Origin: Longimicrobium sp.
GTDB lineage: Bacteria > Gemmatimonadota > Gemmatimonadetes > Longimicrobiales > Longimicrobiaceae
Assembly (NCBI GenBank): GCA_036377595.1
Contig: DASUYB010000105.1
Location: 177,716-241,715 of the forward strand
Length of the DNA: 64,000 nt
Reading direction: 5' to 3'
Below are positions 1-8,897 of the stretch, piece by piece. The notes under the pieces are model-generated. The model saw nothing but the letters and a program-made list of their open reading frames with translations. It was not told where the DNA came from and searched no databases. The position numbers and the translations under genes were made by a program. Positions within the stretch are counted from its first letter, which is position 1. Every line of letters begins with the position of its first letter.

Positions 1-1502
1 AGCTCCACCCAGTCGTTGGGCACATGCGTGCCGCCCAGTCCCGCCACTTCCACGCGCGACAGCATGTGGTGCAGCATGTGCCCGAACTCGTGGAACACCG
101 TCTCCACCTCGCGGTGCGTGAGCAGCGCGGGGCGCCCGCCCTCGGGCGGCGAGACATTGGCGGCGATCAGCGCCAGGTGCGGCGCCCACCCGTGCGGGCG
201 CGGGCCGCCCACCACCAGCCCGTTCATCCACGCGCCGGCGCGCTTGCTGTCGCGCGGGAACCAGTCCGTGTAGAAGCGCCCCAGCACCTCGCCGGACTCG
301 TCCTCCATCTCCCACATCTCCACCTCGGGGTGCCACACCTCCTCCGAGGGCACCCGGCGCACCACCACCCCGAACAGCCGGCGCGCGATCTCGAACAGTC
401 CCTCCAGCACGCGGTCCATGGGGAAGTAGGGGCGCAGCGCCTCGGCGTCGAGGTCGTAGCGCGCCACGCGCATCCGCTCCACCGCGAAGGGGAGGTCCCA
501 CGGCTCCAGCCGGTCGATCCCCAGCTCGTCGCGGGCGAAGGCCTCGATCTCGGCCTTCTCGCGCTCCCAGTACGGCCGCGTGCGCGCGGTGAGGTCTTCC
601 TCGAAGCGCATCGCCCGCCCGCCGCTGTGCGCCATGCTGTCCTCGAGCGCGTGATCGGCCCAGTCGCGGTACCCCAGGATCCCCGCCAGCTCGCGGCGGA
701 TCTCCAGCACCCGGCGGATGATGGGGCGGTTGTCGTGCGCCCCCTCGCTCGCGCGGTTCATGTAGGCCAGGTGCATGGCCTTCCGCAGGTCGCGCCGCTC
801 GGAGTACTGCAGGAACGGCTGCCACGAGGGAAGGTGCAGGGTAAAGCGCCACCCCTCGACCCCCCGCGCCTCGGCCGCGGCGCGCGCCTGCGCCCGCGCC
901 GACGCGGGGAGCCCCGCCAGGTCGGCCTCGTCGGTCAGCACCAGGTCCCACGCGTTGGTGGAGTCGAGCACGTGGTTGCTGAACTCGGCCAGCAGGCGCG
1001 ACGACTCGATGTTCAGCTCCTCGACCCGCGCCTTCTGCTCGGGCGGCAGGTCGGCGCCGGCGCGGCGGAACTGGCGCACCGTCTTATCGCGATGCCGCGC
1101 GCGGATGCCGGTGAGCGACCGCGCCTCGTTGGTCTCCAGGTAGTCGCGCACCGCCCGCCACAGGCGCGGGTCCAGCGGCACGCGGGCGTAGAAGGCGCTG
1201 AACTCGGGGAGCACCGTGTCGTAGGCCGCGCGCAGCTCCGGCGAGCTGACCACCGACACCAGGTGCGAAACGGGCCGGATCACCCATCCCAGCCGCTCGC
1301 CGATCTCCTCCAGCCGGCCCAGCGTGTTCTCGTACGTCCGCGGCTCGGTGGACGCGACCAGCTCCTCCAGTTCGCGCTCGGCCTCGGCCAGCGCGTACCG
1401 GACGGCGGGAACGATGTGCTCCGGCGCGATGCGGCCGAAGGGAAGGGGCAGCTCCCTGCGCAGGAGCGGGTTCGTTTCGACGAGATCTTCGGTGACCGTC
1501 AC
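1..1502 (-). CDS. prlC: M3 family oligopeptidase (oligopeptidase A-like), 3' end beyond window
   Basis: Zinc metallopeptidase that degrades oligopeptides in the cytoplasm. Reading the minus strand gives about 500 residues, beginning VTVTEDLVETNPLLR and reaching the family signature FHEFGHMLHHML at about residue 470; HEFGH holds two zinc ligands and the catalytic Glu. Oligopeptidase A proteins are about 680 residues, so roughly 180 C-terminal residues lie left of the window. I chose the GTG at 1502 because no ATG lies upstream in frame and a GAAAGAG-like ribosome site precedes it. The text after the HExxH motif (GGTHVPNDWVE) is closer to oligopeptidase A than to dipeptidyl carboxypeptidase. 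Confidence 0.85.
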   Translation of the reverse strand, partial: MTVTEDLVETNPLLRRELPLPFGRIAPEHIVPAVRYALAEAERELEELVASTEPRTYENTLGRLEEIGERLGWVIRPVSHLVSVVSSPELRAAYDTVLPEFSAFYARVPLDPRLWRAVRDYLETNEARSLTGIRARHRDKTVRQFRRAGADLPPEQKARVEELNIESSRLLAEFSNHVLDSTNAWDLVLTDEADLAGLPASARAQARAAAEARGVEGWRFTLHLPSWQPFLQYSERRDLRKAMHLAYMNRASEGAHDNRPIIRRVLEIRRELAGILGYRDWADHALEDSMAHSGGRAMRFEEDLTARTRPYWEREKAEIEAFARDELGIDRLEPWDLPFAVERMRVARYDLDAEALRPYFPMDRVLEGLFEIARRLFGVVVRRVPSEEVWHPEVEMWEMEDESGEVLGRFYTDWFPRDSKRAGAWMNGLVVGGPRPHGWAPHLALIAANVSPPEGGRPALLTHREVETVFHEFGHMLHHMLSRVEVAGLGGTHVPNDWVE

Positions 1503-1697
1503 CTTGCGGCTCTTTCGATTCGTGTCTGGTTTGGTGCCCTGACGCGGCGCGTGTTGTAACCCGGCGGGGCCGATCGGGTCCCCAGCTGGAAAACCGCGTG
1601 CCACGCGTTTCGCCAGCAAGGCGGGGGGAATGCCCCGTCCGCGTGTCTGATTCTGCGACACGCGGCGCCGGCGCGCATCACGATCATCCAGAAATCT

Positions 1698-1780
1698 CTC
1701 ACAGAGGGCACGGAGGACACAGAGAACGGAAGAAACGTGATGACCCTTCTTTCTCCGCGTCCTCCGTGCCCCTCTGTGAG
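1698..1780. repeat. Intergenic hairpin with repetitive arms (copy 1)
   Basis: Inverted repeat in the divergent gap between the peptidase and sigma factor genes. The left arm reads CTCACAGAGGGCACGGAGG and the right arm is close to its complement. Arms are built from short CGGAGGAC/ACAGAG-like units. It belongs to the dispersed hairpin family also seen near 5.6, 16.2, 23.1, 24.4, 34.6, 39.5 and 57.3 kb. Nothing else was seen in the 1503-1824 gap. Confidence 0.75.
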
Positions 1781-1824
1781 AACCCCGTAAGACAGGTGGC
1801 CGGCGACGGTGATCGGGAAAAGAA

Positions 1825-2568
1825 GTGGCTACCGCACACGGGGAGGGGGAGATTAGCTTGGTGGAACCCACGTCCATGGGAGCGGCGGGCTTGTCACAAA
1901 GCCTTGCGGCGGCACGTTCTTCCCACTGCCAGAAGGGGAAGACGACGGCGCCGCGCGCGCCCGCCCCGCCCAGCGGACCAGCACCAGATGGCGCCCAGCC
2001 CGTGGCATCGATACCCACCCTGCAGGCCCGGCCGGCGGCCGCGCCGCGATTGACTCGCGGCGAGCCCGTGGACTACGACGCGCTGTTCCGGCGGCTCTAC
2101 CCGTCGCTGTTCCGGTACCTGCACCGGATGACGGGCGATTCCGACGCCGCCGACGACATCGCCCAGGAAAGCTTCGTGCGCCTGCTGGGGCGCGACATGC
2201 CCGAGGACGAGGCGCGCCTCTGGCTCTTCACCGTCGCCACCAACCTGTTCCGCGACGGTGCGCGCACCCACAAGCGGCGCGAGCGCCTGCTGTCGGTGCG
2301 CCCCTGGGCGCCCACCCCGCTCCCGCGCCCCGACGAGGCCGCCGAGAAGGCCGCCACCGTCGAGCGGGTGAGGGAGGCGCTGGGCCGCCTGGCCGCGCGC
2401 GACCAGCAGATGCTGCTGATGCGCGAGGAAGGCTTCCGGTACGACGAGATCGCGAAGGTCGCGGGCGTGGCCCCCGGTTCGGTGGGCACGCTCCTGGCAC
2501 GGGCCGCACGGCGGTTCGTGGCGGCCTGGGACCATGAGGAGACCGATGGTGAACAGGCACTTGGATGA
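1825..2568 (+). CDS. ECF (sigma-70 family) RNA polymerase sigma factor
   Basis: Alternative sigma factor that directs RNA polymerase to a regulon, probably held inactive by the anti-sigma factor encoded next. Region 2 is visible from YDALFRRLYPSLFRYLHRMT (about residues 83-150, with DDIAQESFVRL) and region 4 near residues 185-235 (LAARDQQMLLMREEG, YDEIAKVAGVAPGSVGTLLAR). The first 80 residues are low-complexity Ala/Pro-rich and look non-conserved. The true start may therefore be the in-frame GTG at 2068, or a TTG at 2050, rather than the GTG at 1825. The 3' end overlaps the anti-sigma gene by 23 bp, indicating translational coupling. Confidence 0.85.
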   Translation: MATAHGEGEISLVEPTSMGAAGLSQSLAAARSSHCQKGKTTAPRAPAPPSGPAPDGAQPVASIPTLQARPAAAPRLTRGEPVDYDALFRRLYPSLFRYLHRMTGDSDAADDIAQESFVRLLGRDMPEDEARLWLFTVATNLFRDGARTHKRRERLLSVRPWAPTPLPRPDEAAEKAATVERVREALGRLAARDQQMLLMREEGFRYDEIAKVAGVAPGSVGTLLARAARRFVAAWDHEETDGEQALG

Positions 2569-3331
2569 CGGCACGCTGCAGGCGCTGATCGACGGCGAGC
2601 TCCCGCAGGGAGAGCGCGCCGCCGCCGAGGCGCACCTGGCCGCCTGCGCCGCCTGCGCGGCGGAGATGCGCGGGCTGGCCGGGGTGCACGAGCGCGCCGG
2701 GATGCTGCTGGCGCGGACGGACGTGCCCGCGCCGGTGGCGCAGGCCACCATGTCGCTGCGCGCCCGCCGGCTCCGCGCCGGGCGCTACGCCGAGGCGCGC
2801 CGGACGCTGGCCCGCGCGGCGGTGCTGGTGCTGGCCGCCGTCGGCGTGGCCGCGGCGGTGCCCGGCACCGGCGTCCGCGAGTGGGTGGCGGAGACGATCC
2901 TCCCCGGCGAGAAGGCGCCGATCGACCCGCAGATGCGGCAGGCGCCCGCCCCCGATCCGGCGGCGCAGACGGCGCCCCCGGCCGAGGCGCCGCCCTCGGG
3001 CGTGTCGATCCGCGCGGACGGCGGCGCCGTGCGCGTGGTGCTGAGCCGCGTGGCCCCGGGCGTGGAGATCCGCGCCCGGCTGGTGGACGGCGAGCTGGCG
3101 GGCGTGCTGGCCCGCGGGCCCGCGGCCACGGGGGCACGTTTCCGCACCGCGCCGGGTAAGATCGAGGTGCTGGACGCGGGCGCGGGGGTGCTGGAGGTGC
3201 GGGTGCCCCGCAGCGCGCGCGCGGCCAGCGTGGAGGTGAACGGCCGGGTGTACCTGGCCAAGGATGGCGGCGTGCTGCGGGCCACCGCGCCCGCGCCCGC
3301 CCGGGGGCCCGTCATCCGCGTGGAGGGGTGA
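2546..3331 (+). CDS. Anti-sigma factor with zf-HC2 domain and one membrane helix
   Basis: Putative membrane anti-sigma factor for the overlapping upstream sigma gene. Residues 1-45 hold a zinc-binding anti-sigma motif ending in HLAACAACAAEM (HxxxCxxC). A hydrophobic helix sits near residues 88-105 (AVLVLAAVGVAAAVPG), followed by a roughly 150-residue extracytoplasmic domain after a Pro/Ala-rich linker. An ATG 12 bp upstream is in frame, but ATG 2546 is preceded by GAGGAGA at good spacing and fits the family start. The TonB receptor gene follows 58 bp downstream, so the three genes probably form one transport/signalling unit. Confidence 0.85.
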   Translation: MVNRHLDDGTLQALIDGELPQGERAAAEAHLAACAACAAEMRGLAGVHERAGMLLARTDVPAPVAQATMSLRARRLRAGRYAEARRTLARAAVLVLAAVGVAAAVPGTGVREWVAETILPGEKAPIDPQMRQAPAPDPAAQTAPPAEAPPSGVSIRADGGAVRVVLSRVAPGVEIRARLVDGELAGVLARGPAATGARFRTAPGKIEVLDAGAGVLEVRVPRSARAASVEVNGRVYLAKDGGVLRATAPAPARGPVIRVEG

Positions 3332-3389
3332 GCGCGGGCCCCCGTTCCGCGCACTCCCTTCTTCCGCACCACGCAGGACGGCGTACCCT

Positions 3390-5588
3390 ATGCTGGCTCC
3401 GCTCGCCGCGCTCCTTCTGGCCGCCGCCGCCCCGGACACGTCCTGGGGCGAGATCCGCGGCAGGGTGGAAAGCGACCCGGGCGGATCTCCCCTCCCCAGC
3501 GCCGTGGTGGAAGTCACCACCGGCGGCCAGGCCCTGACCGACAGCTCCGGCAACTACCGGCTGGCCCACGTGGCCGCCGGGCCGCAGACCGTGCGCGTGC
3601 GCTCCCTCGACCACGAGCCGATGGAGGTGCAGGTGTTCGTGCCCGCGCGCGGCGAGGTGGAGGTGGTGGTGGCGCTGCGCTACCGCCCCGTCGTCCTGGC
3701 GGCCGTCACCGGGGTCAGCAAGGGGCAGGGCGGGCCGGAAACGGACCCCGCGCCGCGCGGCGAGGCGGCCATCACCGACTTCCCCGCGCTGGAGGGGCCG
3801 GGAACGGGGCTGGAGGCGGGGCGCGGCTCCTCGTCCGGCAACGGCGGGGGATCGGGGGGCGACGTGCTCCTCGTCCGCGGCTCGGCGGCGAACCTGAAGC
3901 TGGTGCTGCTGGACGGCGCGCCGGTGTACGCGCCGTTCCACATGGGCGGGCTGATCGACAGCTTCGAGCCGGGGCTCCTTTCCTCCGCGCGCCTCTACCT
4001 GGGCGGCGCGCCGGCGCGCTACGACGGCGGGGTGAGCTACGTGCTGGACCTGGCCACGCGCGCGCCCGCGCACGACCGGTGGACGGGCGCGGTGGGCGCG
4101 GACATGATGTCGGTGCGCGGGCAGGCCGGCGGGCCGCTGTGGAAGGGCGCCGCGCTGCTGCTGGCCGGCCGCGGCGTGCACGGGGCCACGCTGGCGCGGC
4201 TCGAGGGGCACCCCTTTCCCTACGCGTACGGCGACGGGCTGGCGCGGCTGGACATGGACCTTCCCGGCGGCGCCTCGCTCTCGGCCACGGGGTTCGCCAA
4301 CGCCGAGGGGGTGCGCATCGACACGCAGCCCTGGCGTGACAACTTCCTGCGCTGGCGCAACGACGCCGGCTCGCTGCGGCTGCGCGGCCGGGTGACCGGC
4401 GCCAGCGCCGAGCTGACGGCCGCGCTCTCGGACTTCGACGCGTGGCTCCCCAACGCGGCCCACTTCTACGTGGTGCAGTCGCACCTGCGGCGGGCGCGGG
4501 TGGCGCTGGACCTCACCCGCGACGTGGGCGGCGTGCGGCTGGGCTACGGCTACGCCTACGACCGTCTCTGGGCGCACCACCGCGTGCTCGACCGCAGCGC
4601 CGGCGAGCGGCTCTGGTTCACCCGCGACACCTTCGGCACCGTGGGCGGGTGGTACGTCGACGCGCGCTGGGACGCCGGCCGGCAGTGGGTGCTGCGCGGC
4701 GGCCTGCGCGGCGACATGTACGCCAGCGGCCCGTTCATCTCCTTCTCCCCCCGCCTTTCCGCCACCTGGCTGGCGGGGCGGCACTCCACCTTCACCCTGG
4801 CGGCGGGGAGATACCACCAGCTGGTGCTGGCGCGCATCCGCCCGCCCTTCGACTACGGCGTGCACGACGTGGCCGACTCGCTGGGGATTCCCACCGTGCC
4901 CGTGGTGGCCAGCTCCAACCACCTGACGCTGGCGGTCGATCACGAGCTCCTGCCGGGCACGCTGCTGGGGCTGGAGGGCTACCTCAAGCACTTCCAGGAC
5001 ATCCCCGACGGCGACGCGGTGGGCGACAACGCGTGGGGGATGGACGCGTGGGTGCGCCGCGGCGAGGGCGCGGTGCGCGGCTGGGTGGGCTACTCGCTGG
5101 CGTGGTACTGGTCGCGCGTGGACAGCGTGACCTTCAATCCCACGGCCGGAACGGGCGCCACCCGGCGCCGCATCCTGGGCCAGCGGCGGCAGACGCTGAG
5201 CGCGGGGGTCACCGCGCAGGGGCGGCCGGGGAAGGTGGAGCTGCGCGTGGCCTACGGCGCGGGCCTGCCCTACAGCACGCTGGGCGCGCCGCCGGGCACC
5301 GAGAGCGCCACGGTGGCCACGCCGGGCTCGTTCGACCTGACGGACGGCTCCACCTCGCTGACGGGGGTGGCGCGGCAGGACTTCCTGCGCCTCGACGGGC
5401 AGGTGTCGCGCACCTTCACGCCGCGCATCGCCAGCCGCGAGACGGAGCTGACGCCCTACGTGCGCGTGATCAACGCGCTGGACCGCCGCGACGCGCTGTT
5501 CTACCGCTACACCCCCGGCGAGGACGACGCGCGCCCCGTCGCCACGCTCCCGCTCCTTCCCGTCGTCGGGCTCGAGTGGAAGTTCTGA
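3390..5588 (+). CDS. TonB-dependent receptor with N-terminal carboxypeptidase-regulatory-like domain
   Basis: Outer-membrane active transporter, 732 residues. A short hydrophobic signal (MLAPLAALLLAAAAPDT) is followed by a CarboxypepD_reg-like beta-sandwich at about residues 20-95, which begins GEIRGRVESDP and contains VEVTTGGQALTDSSGNYRLA. A plug domain follows at about 130-230 with DVLLVRGSAANLKLVLLDGA, then a long beta-barrel ending in aromatic GLEWKF, typical for outer-membrane insertion. The ATG at 3390 is preferred because it starts directly at the signal peptide; the open frame extends upstream only into the anti-sigma gene. The substrate cannot be read from the sequence. Its position behind sigma/anti-sigma genes suggests regulated expression. 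Confidence 0.88.
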   Translation: MLAPLAALLLAAAAPDTSWGEIRGRVESDPGGSPLPSAVVEVTTGGQALTDSSGNYRLAHVAAGPQTVRVRSLDHEPMEVQVFVPARGEVEVVVALRYRPVVLAAVTGVSKGQGGPETDPAPRGEAAITDFPALEGPGTGLEAGRGSSSGNGGGSGGDVLLVRGSAANLKLVLLDGAPVYAPFHMGGLIDSFEPGLLSSARLYLGGAPARYDGGVSYVLDLATRAPAHDRWTGAVGADMMSVRGQAGGPLWKGAALLLAGRGVHGATLARLEGHPFPYAYGDGLARLDMDLPGGASLSATGFANAEGVRIDTQPWRDNFLRWRNDAGSLRLRGRVTGASAELTAALSDFDAWLPNAAHFYVVQSHLRRARVALDLTRDVGGVRLGYGYAYDRLWAHHRVLDRSAGERLWFTRDTFGTVGGWYVDARWDAGRQWVLRGGLRGDMYASGPFISFSPRLSATWLAGRHSTFTLAAGRYHQLVLARIRPPFDYGVHDVADSLGIPTVPVVASSNHLTLAVDHELLPGTLLGLEGYLKHFQDIPDGDAVGDNAWGMDAWVRRGEGAVRGWVGYSLAWYWSRVDSVTFNPTAGTGATRRRILGQRRQTLSAGVTAQGRPGKVELRVAYGAGLPYSTLGAPPGTESATVATPGSFDLTDGSTSLTGVARQDFLRLDGQVSRTFTPRIASRETELTPYVRVINALDRRDALFYRYTPGEDDARPVATLPLLPVVGLEWKF

Positions 5589-5593
5589 AAGCA

Positions 5594-5719
5594 GAGTGCG
5601 AGAGTGCGAAAGTGCGAAAGTGCGCCGGATCCCAGCCGATCCGGCGCACTTCTGCTATCCCGACGCACTCAGGTACTTTCGCACCCTCGCACTTTCGCAC
5701 TCTCGCACTCTCGCACTTC
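5594..5719. repeat. Intergenic hairpin with repetitive arms (copy 2)
   Basis: The left arm contains repeated GTGCGAAA-type units and the right arm repeated TTTCGCACTCTCGCAC units. A second small hairpin with TGCGCCGGAT / ATCCGGCGCA sits inside. It lies between the convergent TonB receptor and the small hydrophilic protein gene, where it could serve as a bidirectional terminator. Confidence 0.8.
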
Positions 5720-5727
5720 AGTTCATA

Positions 5728-5991
5728 TCACAGCCGCGGATGGCGCTCGTGGTCGAGCGTGTCCGCGTCGCGGCTGCCGGGGCGCGCCTCGGGGGCGTCG
5801 TCCTGGTCCACCTTCCCCTCGCGCTTCAGGTCCAGCCGCTCCTGGTGCGTGGCGTTCGGCTTCGCCTCGGTGCGCTGCTTGCTGGCGCCGGTGGTGGCAC
5901 CCACCTCGCTGGCCAGCTTCCCGTGGTCGTGGGCCTCGCGCGCGGCGTCGCGCCGCTGCTGCTCGTCGCCTTCCATCTTCTTGCCGCCCAT
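5728..5991 (-). CDS. Small hydrophilic protein of unknown function
   Basis: 87 residues, very rich in charged residues (MGGKKMEGDEQQRRDAAREA at the start; HQERLDLKREGKVDQDD later), with no hydrophobic core and probably disordered. An upstream in-frame ATG exists at 6036, but AAGGAGGAACGTG directly before ATG 5991 decides the start. The composition resembles small stress-associated hydrophilins such as KGG/con-10-like proteins. That is only a resemblance; no motif was found that identifies a function. Confidence 0.6.
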   Translation of the reverse strand: MGGKKMEGDEQQRRDAAREAHDHGKLASEVGATTGASKQRTEAKPNATHQERLDLKREGKVDQDDAPEARPGSRDADTLDHERHPRL

Positions 5992-6121
5992 CACGTTCCT
6001 CCTTCGTTTGAGGGGGGCGATGGAGGCGGCAAGCATCGTTCCCGCGCCGCGGGTTTCGCGGGGAGTGGAGATGAGTTCATCTTCATCCCCCCACGCTCTT
6101 CATCCCCCGACTTGAACGGCG

Positions 6122-6559
6122 ATGGACGATTCGATCACGATCCGTGGCGCGCGCGAGGACGATGCGCCCGCGCTGGCGGAGCTGGCGACGCACCTGGGCT
6201 ACCCGACGGACGCGGCGGCGATGGGCGGGAGGCTGGAGCGCGTCGCGGCGATGCCGGACCACCGTACGTTCGTGGCGGAGCGCGGCGGGACGGTCGTGGG
6301 GTTCGTGGGGGTGATGCGGGGATGGACGTACACCAGCGACGACGCGTACGCGCGCATCCTGGCGCTGGTGGTGGCGCCGGGCGAGCGGGGGCGGGGGACG
6401 GGCGCCGCGCTGGTGGACGCAGCCGAGCGGTGGGCGCGCGGTGTGGGCGCGGGGTCGATCCACGTGACCACCGCGCTGCACCGCGAAGGGACGCACCGCT
6501 TCTACGAGCGGATCGGCTACGCGCGGTCGGGGCTGCGCTTCGTGAAGAAGCCGGTCTAG
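6122..6559 (+). CDS. GNAT family N-acetyltransferase
   Basis: 145-residue acetyl-CoA-dependent N-acyltransferase. The fold begins ITIRGAREDDAPALAELA and the acetyl-CoA pyrophosphate-binding motif A is LALVVAPGERGRGTGAALVD (about residues 79-98, with the R-G-x-G-x-A loop). The closing segment HRFYERIGYARSGLRFVKKP is the usual GNAT C-terminus. The substrate is not predictable. Its TAG stop overlaps the stop codon of the small membrane protein on the opposite strand. Confidence 0.88.
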   Translation: MDDSITIRGAREDDAPALAELATHLGYPTDAAAMGGRLERVAAMPDHRTFVAERGGTVVGFVGVMRGWTYTSDDAYARILALVVAPGERGRGTGAALVDAAERWARGVGAGSIHVTTALHREGTHRFYERIGYARSGLRFVKKPV

Positions 6560-6735
6560 CGCGTCCAGGTGAGGAACATCAGCCCGCCGCCGACCAGCAG
6601 GAACAGGCCGAGCATCCGCGCCATCGCGGCGCCGGCCTCGGGCCCGCGCGGCGCGCGCCGGCCGATGCGGTCGTCGCCGAGCACGAGCACCAGGCCCAGG
6701 ACGATGGCGATGATGGCGGGGACGAGGAGAAGCAT
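6556..6735 (-). CDS. 59-residue membrane protein with two predicted helices
   Basis: Reading frame of 59 codons plus TAG. Helix 1 is LLLVPAIIAIVLGLVLVLG, then a basic/polar loop with DDRIGRRAPRGPE, then helix 2 LGLFLLVGGGLMFLTW ending TR. The amphipathic layout and clean hydrophobic stretches argue for a real gene. Stops of this gene (6556-6558) and of the GNAT gene overlap by two bases, tail to tail. No function recognised and no strong ribosome site seen. Confidence 0.5.
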   Translation of the reverse strand: MLLLVPAIIAIVLGLVLVLGDDRIGRRAPRGPEAGAAMARMLGLFLLVGGGLMFLTWTR

Positions 6736-6885
6736 GGGGGCGGGCTCCTGCGCGGGGATCTGCTGCGGGGATCTGCGTTCGCCGGTCGAGCGCCGGCACG
6801 GCTACAAGATCAGGCGCCGCAGCGGCTTGGGCAAGGGTGACGATGCGGCGTCGGAGAAACGCGAGTTCCCGCGGCCCATGTTGAT

Positions 6886-7073
6886 GTCATTCCGAGTGGA
6901 GCCGCTTCACCGCCGCCTGTCCACACACCGACGTTGGGCGGCTCCCGAGGAATCTTTAGCCAGAGTCCGAGCGAATGCCTGACCCCTGCGCCGACGATGC
7001 CAAAGATTCCTCGGGCGCCGCCAACCGCTGGTGCTGAATCGAGTCAGGCGCAGCGGCGCCGCTCGGAATGACA
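6886..7073. repeat. Dispersed 'GTCATTCCGAG ... GAGGAATCT' palindromic repeat (copy 1)
   Basis: The unit opens with GTCATTCCGAGTGGAGCCGC and closes with GCGCCGCTCGGAATGACAT. Inside are GAGGAATCTTTAGCC and the inverted AAAGATTCCTCGGGCGCCG. The same pieces recur near 13.05 and 29.1 kb. Such repeats often produce spurious short reading frames. It fills most of the 415-bp gap 6736-7150, in which no gene was seen. Confidence 0.75.
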
Positions 7074-7150
7074 TACCGTGGGTTAGTCACCCCAAGAATG
7101 AAGCGCCGCTCCGGATTTCCGGGGCGGCGCCTCGGCTTCATCGTCCGCGA

Positions 7151-7837
7151 CTAGCGGCCGCCGCCTTCGCTGGCGGTGCGGCGCGCGTAGTCGCCGGCGA
7201 GGAGGGGGTAGGGGTTGGTGTTCTCGCTCTCCCACCACCGCCGCGGGTCCGTCAGCCGGCCGACGGAGAAGTGGAGGTGGTAGTTGCCCGCGCCCGCATT
7301 CCCCGTATCACCCACGTACGCAATGACCTGCCCGCGCCACACGGGCATTCCCTCGCGCAGGCCGGCGGCGTAGCGCTGCAGGTGCGCGTAGTAGTACAGC
7401 GTGCGCCCGTCCGGCCCCACCTGGTAAATGGTGATGCCGCCATTGCCCCCCGTGCGCAGCTTCAGGATGGTGCCGTCCGCCGCGGCGACGACGGGCGTTC
7501 CCCCCGGCGCCATGATGTCGATGGCATGGTGGACGTGCCCCGAGCGCGGCGATTCGTACGAATCGCGCAGCTGCTCCGGACGCACCCCGCGCACTGGGAT
7601 CACCAGCGACGCGCCGGGCGCCACGTACGCGTCGGCTCGCTCGCGCGGAGCGGGGCGCTCGTATGCCCGCTCGCGCACGGGCGTGGGCGCAGGGAAGGAG
7701 AAAGGTTCGGCGGGTGAGCCGTGGCCCCAGCAGGCAGCCAGCAGCAGGGGAAGGAGCGCCATACCGGCCTTCGGAGCGCGCGCGAGGATGCCGTTCGTGG
7801 ACGCACGAACGCGCGCGTTTCCGGGGTGGGGAGTCAT
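7151..7837 (-). CDS. M23 family metallopeptidase lipoprotein
   Basis: Secreted zinc endopeptidase of the lysostaphin/LytM type, probably acting on peptidoglycan cross-links or as a LytM regulator. After an N-terminal extension, the lipobox LLLAAC (about residues 31-36) predicts a lipoprotein. The LytM core shows HVHHAIDIMAPGGTPVVAAADG, with the H-xxx-D zinc ligands, and the closing NYHLHFSVGRL with the HLH ligand/catalytic motif. A GAGGAGG site five bases before ATG 7837 supports this start. 228 residues is a normal length for a single-domain M23 lipoprotein. Confidence 0.88.
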   Translation of the reverse strand: MTPHPGNARVRASTNGILARAPKAGMALLPLLLAACWGHGSPAEPFSFPAPTPVRERAYERPAPRERADAYVAPGASLVIPVRGVRPEQLRDSYESPRSGHVHHAIDIMAPGGTPVVAAADGTILKLRTGGNGGITIYQVGPDGRTLYYYAHLQRYAAGLREGMPVWRGQVIAYVGDTGNAGAGNYHLHFSVGRLTDPRRWWESENTNPYPLLAGDYARRTASEGGGR

Positions 7838-8106
7838 GTGACCTCCTCATCCGCGGTGAAACGGAAGTGCGGTGTTTCCGAAGGTGGAACGGTACGGGTG
7901 GGGGCATCCGTGGGCACAACATGCGCTTGTAACCGCCGAACGCGCAAGGGTGACATTGCGCCGGCGGCAATGTCACCCCTCGCGCGGGGCAATGATCGCC
8001 CCGCTTCACCCGTTTTCGGCGCGCGGCGGCGGCTGGACTTTCGCCGCCGTGGCGCCTATGCTCCGGCGCGCTCCATCACCATCGATCCATCGCCGACGAC
8101 GCAGAC

Positions 8107-8580
8107 ATGGCAGCGAGCCCCGAGAGCATCATCCGCAGGCAGTGGGAAACCTGGAGCGGGCGCCCGGGCGGGAAGAAGATCTTCAGCTTCCTGATCGGCC
8201 GCGTCGTGCCCTACACCGGCACCATCGGCGCGACCGTCGAGGAACTGCGCCCCGGCTACGCCCGCGCCACCCTGCGCGACCGCCGCCGCGTGCGCAACCA
8301 CCTGCGCTCGGTCCACGCGATCGCGCTGATGAACCTGGCGGAGCTGGTCACCGGCCTCTCGCTCAACTTCGCGCTGCCACCCGACGCGCGGTCGATCCTC
8401 AAGGGGCTCTCGATCGAGTACCTGAAGAAGGCGCGCGGCAAGCTCACCGCCGAGGCGAACGCGCCCGTCCTGCAGTCCAACGAGGAGCGCGACCTGCAGG
8501 TGACCACGGAGATCAAGGACGAGGCGGGCGACGTGGTGGCGACCGCCACCGCGCACTGGCTCGTCGGCCCGCGCAAGTAG
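8107..8580 (+). CDS. DUF4442 hotdog-fold thioesterase-like protein
   Basis: 157-residue hotdog-fold protein of the DUF4442/PaaI type, probably an acyl-CoA thioesterase or ligand-binding relative. The typical segments RRRVRNHLRSVHAIALMNLA (the catalytic-loop region with the conserved N-H and the following helix) and later LKGLSIEYLKKARGKLTAEA are present. No signal peptide, so cytoplasmic. It stands alone and is followed by a GC-rich terminator. The assignment rests on the hotdog pattern only; the substrate is unknown. Confidence 0.75.
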   Translation: MAASPESIIRRQWETWSGRPGGKKIFSFLIGRVVPYTGTIGATVEELRPGYARATLRDRRRVRNHLRSVHAIALMNLAELVTGLSLNFALPPDARSILKGLSIEYLKKARGKLTAEANAPVLQSNEERDLQVTTEIKDEAGDVVATATAHWLVGPRK

Positions 8581-8598
8581 ATCCGTCTCCAGCCAGCC

Positions 8599-8636
8599 AG
8601 CGCCGCCGCTGCCCACCGACGGGCCGCGGCGGCGCT
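8599..8636 (+). terminator. GC-rich hairpin after the DUF4442 gene
   Basis: Perfect 11-bp stem AGCGCCGCCGC / GCGGCGGCGCT shortly after the stop codon, followed by CGTTTCTCT. The rest of the 8581-8897 gap holds TTGCAG...CATTATG at about 8751-8780, a possible weak promoter for the next small gene, and no coding frame. Confidence 0.7.
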
Positions 8637-8897
8637 GCGTCGTTTCTCTGATTGTCCCCTAGCGTGCCAAAGAGAACAGAATAGGCGTGAACGGCTCGCA
8701 GACTGGCCAGGCTGCAACGGTTTATTGTTGCACAATCCGCCCAAAAGCCTTGCAGGGACGGGGGAAATGCCCCACATTATGTCCCGGCGCCCCTCCACGC
8801 CGTCTCTCGGCCACGCTTCGCCCGCCCTCCTGGACGTCCGCGCGCGGCTTCGGTTACCGGCCACCCTGGCCGGGGTTCCGCCACATCGACCACTCCC

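Noticed and set aside
24..1559. 511-codon open frame on the plus strand
   Set aside because: It is antisense to the M3 peptidase, whose minus-strand translation has clear family motifs; high GC keeps the opposite frame open.
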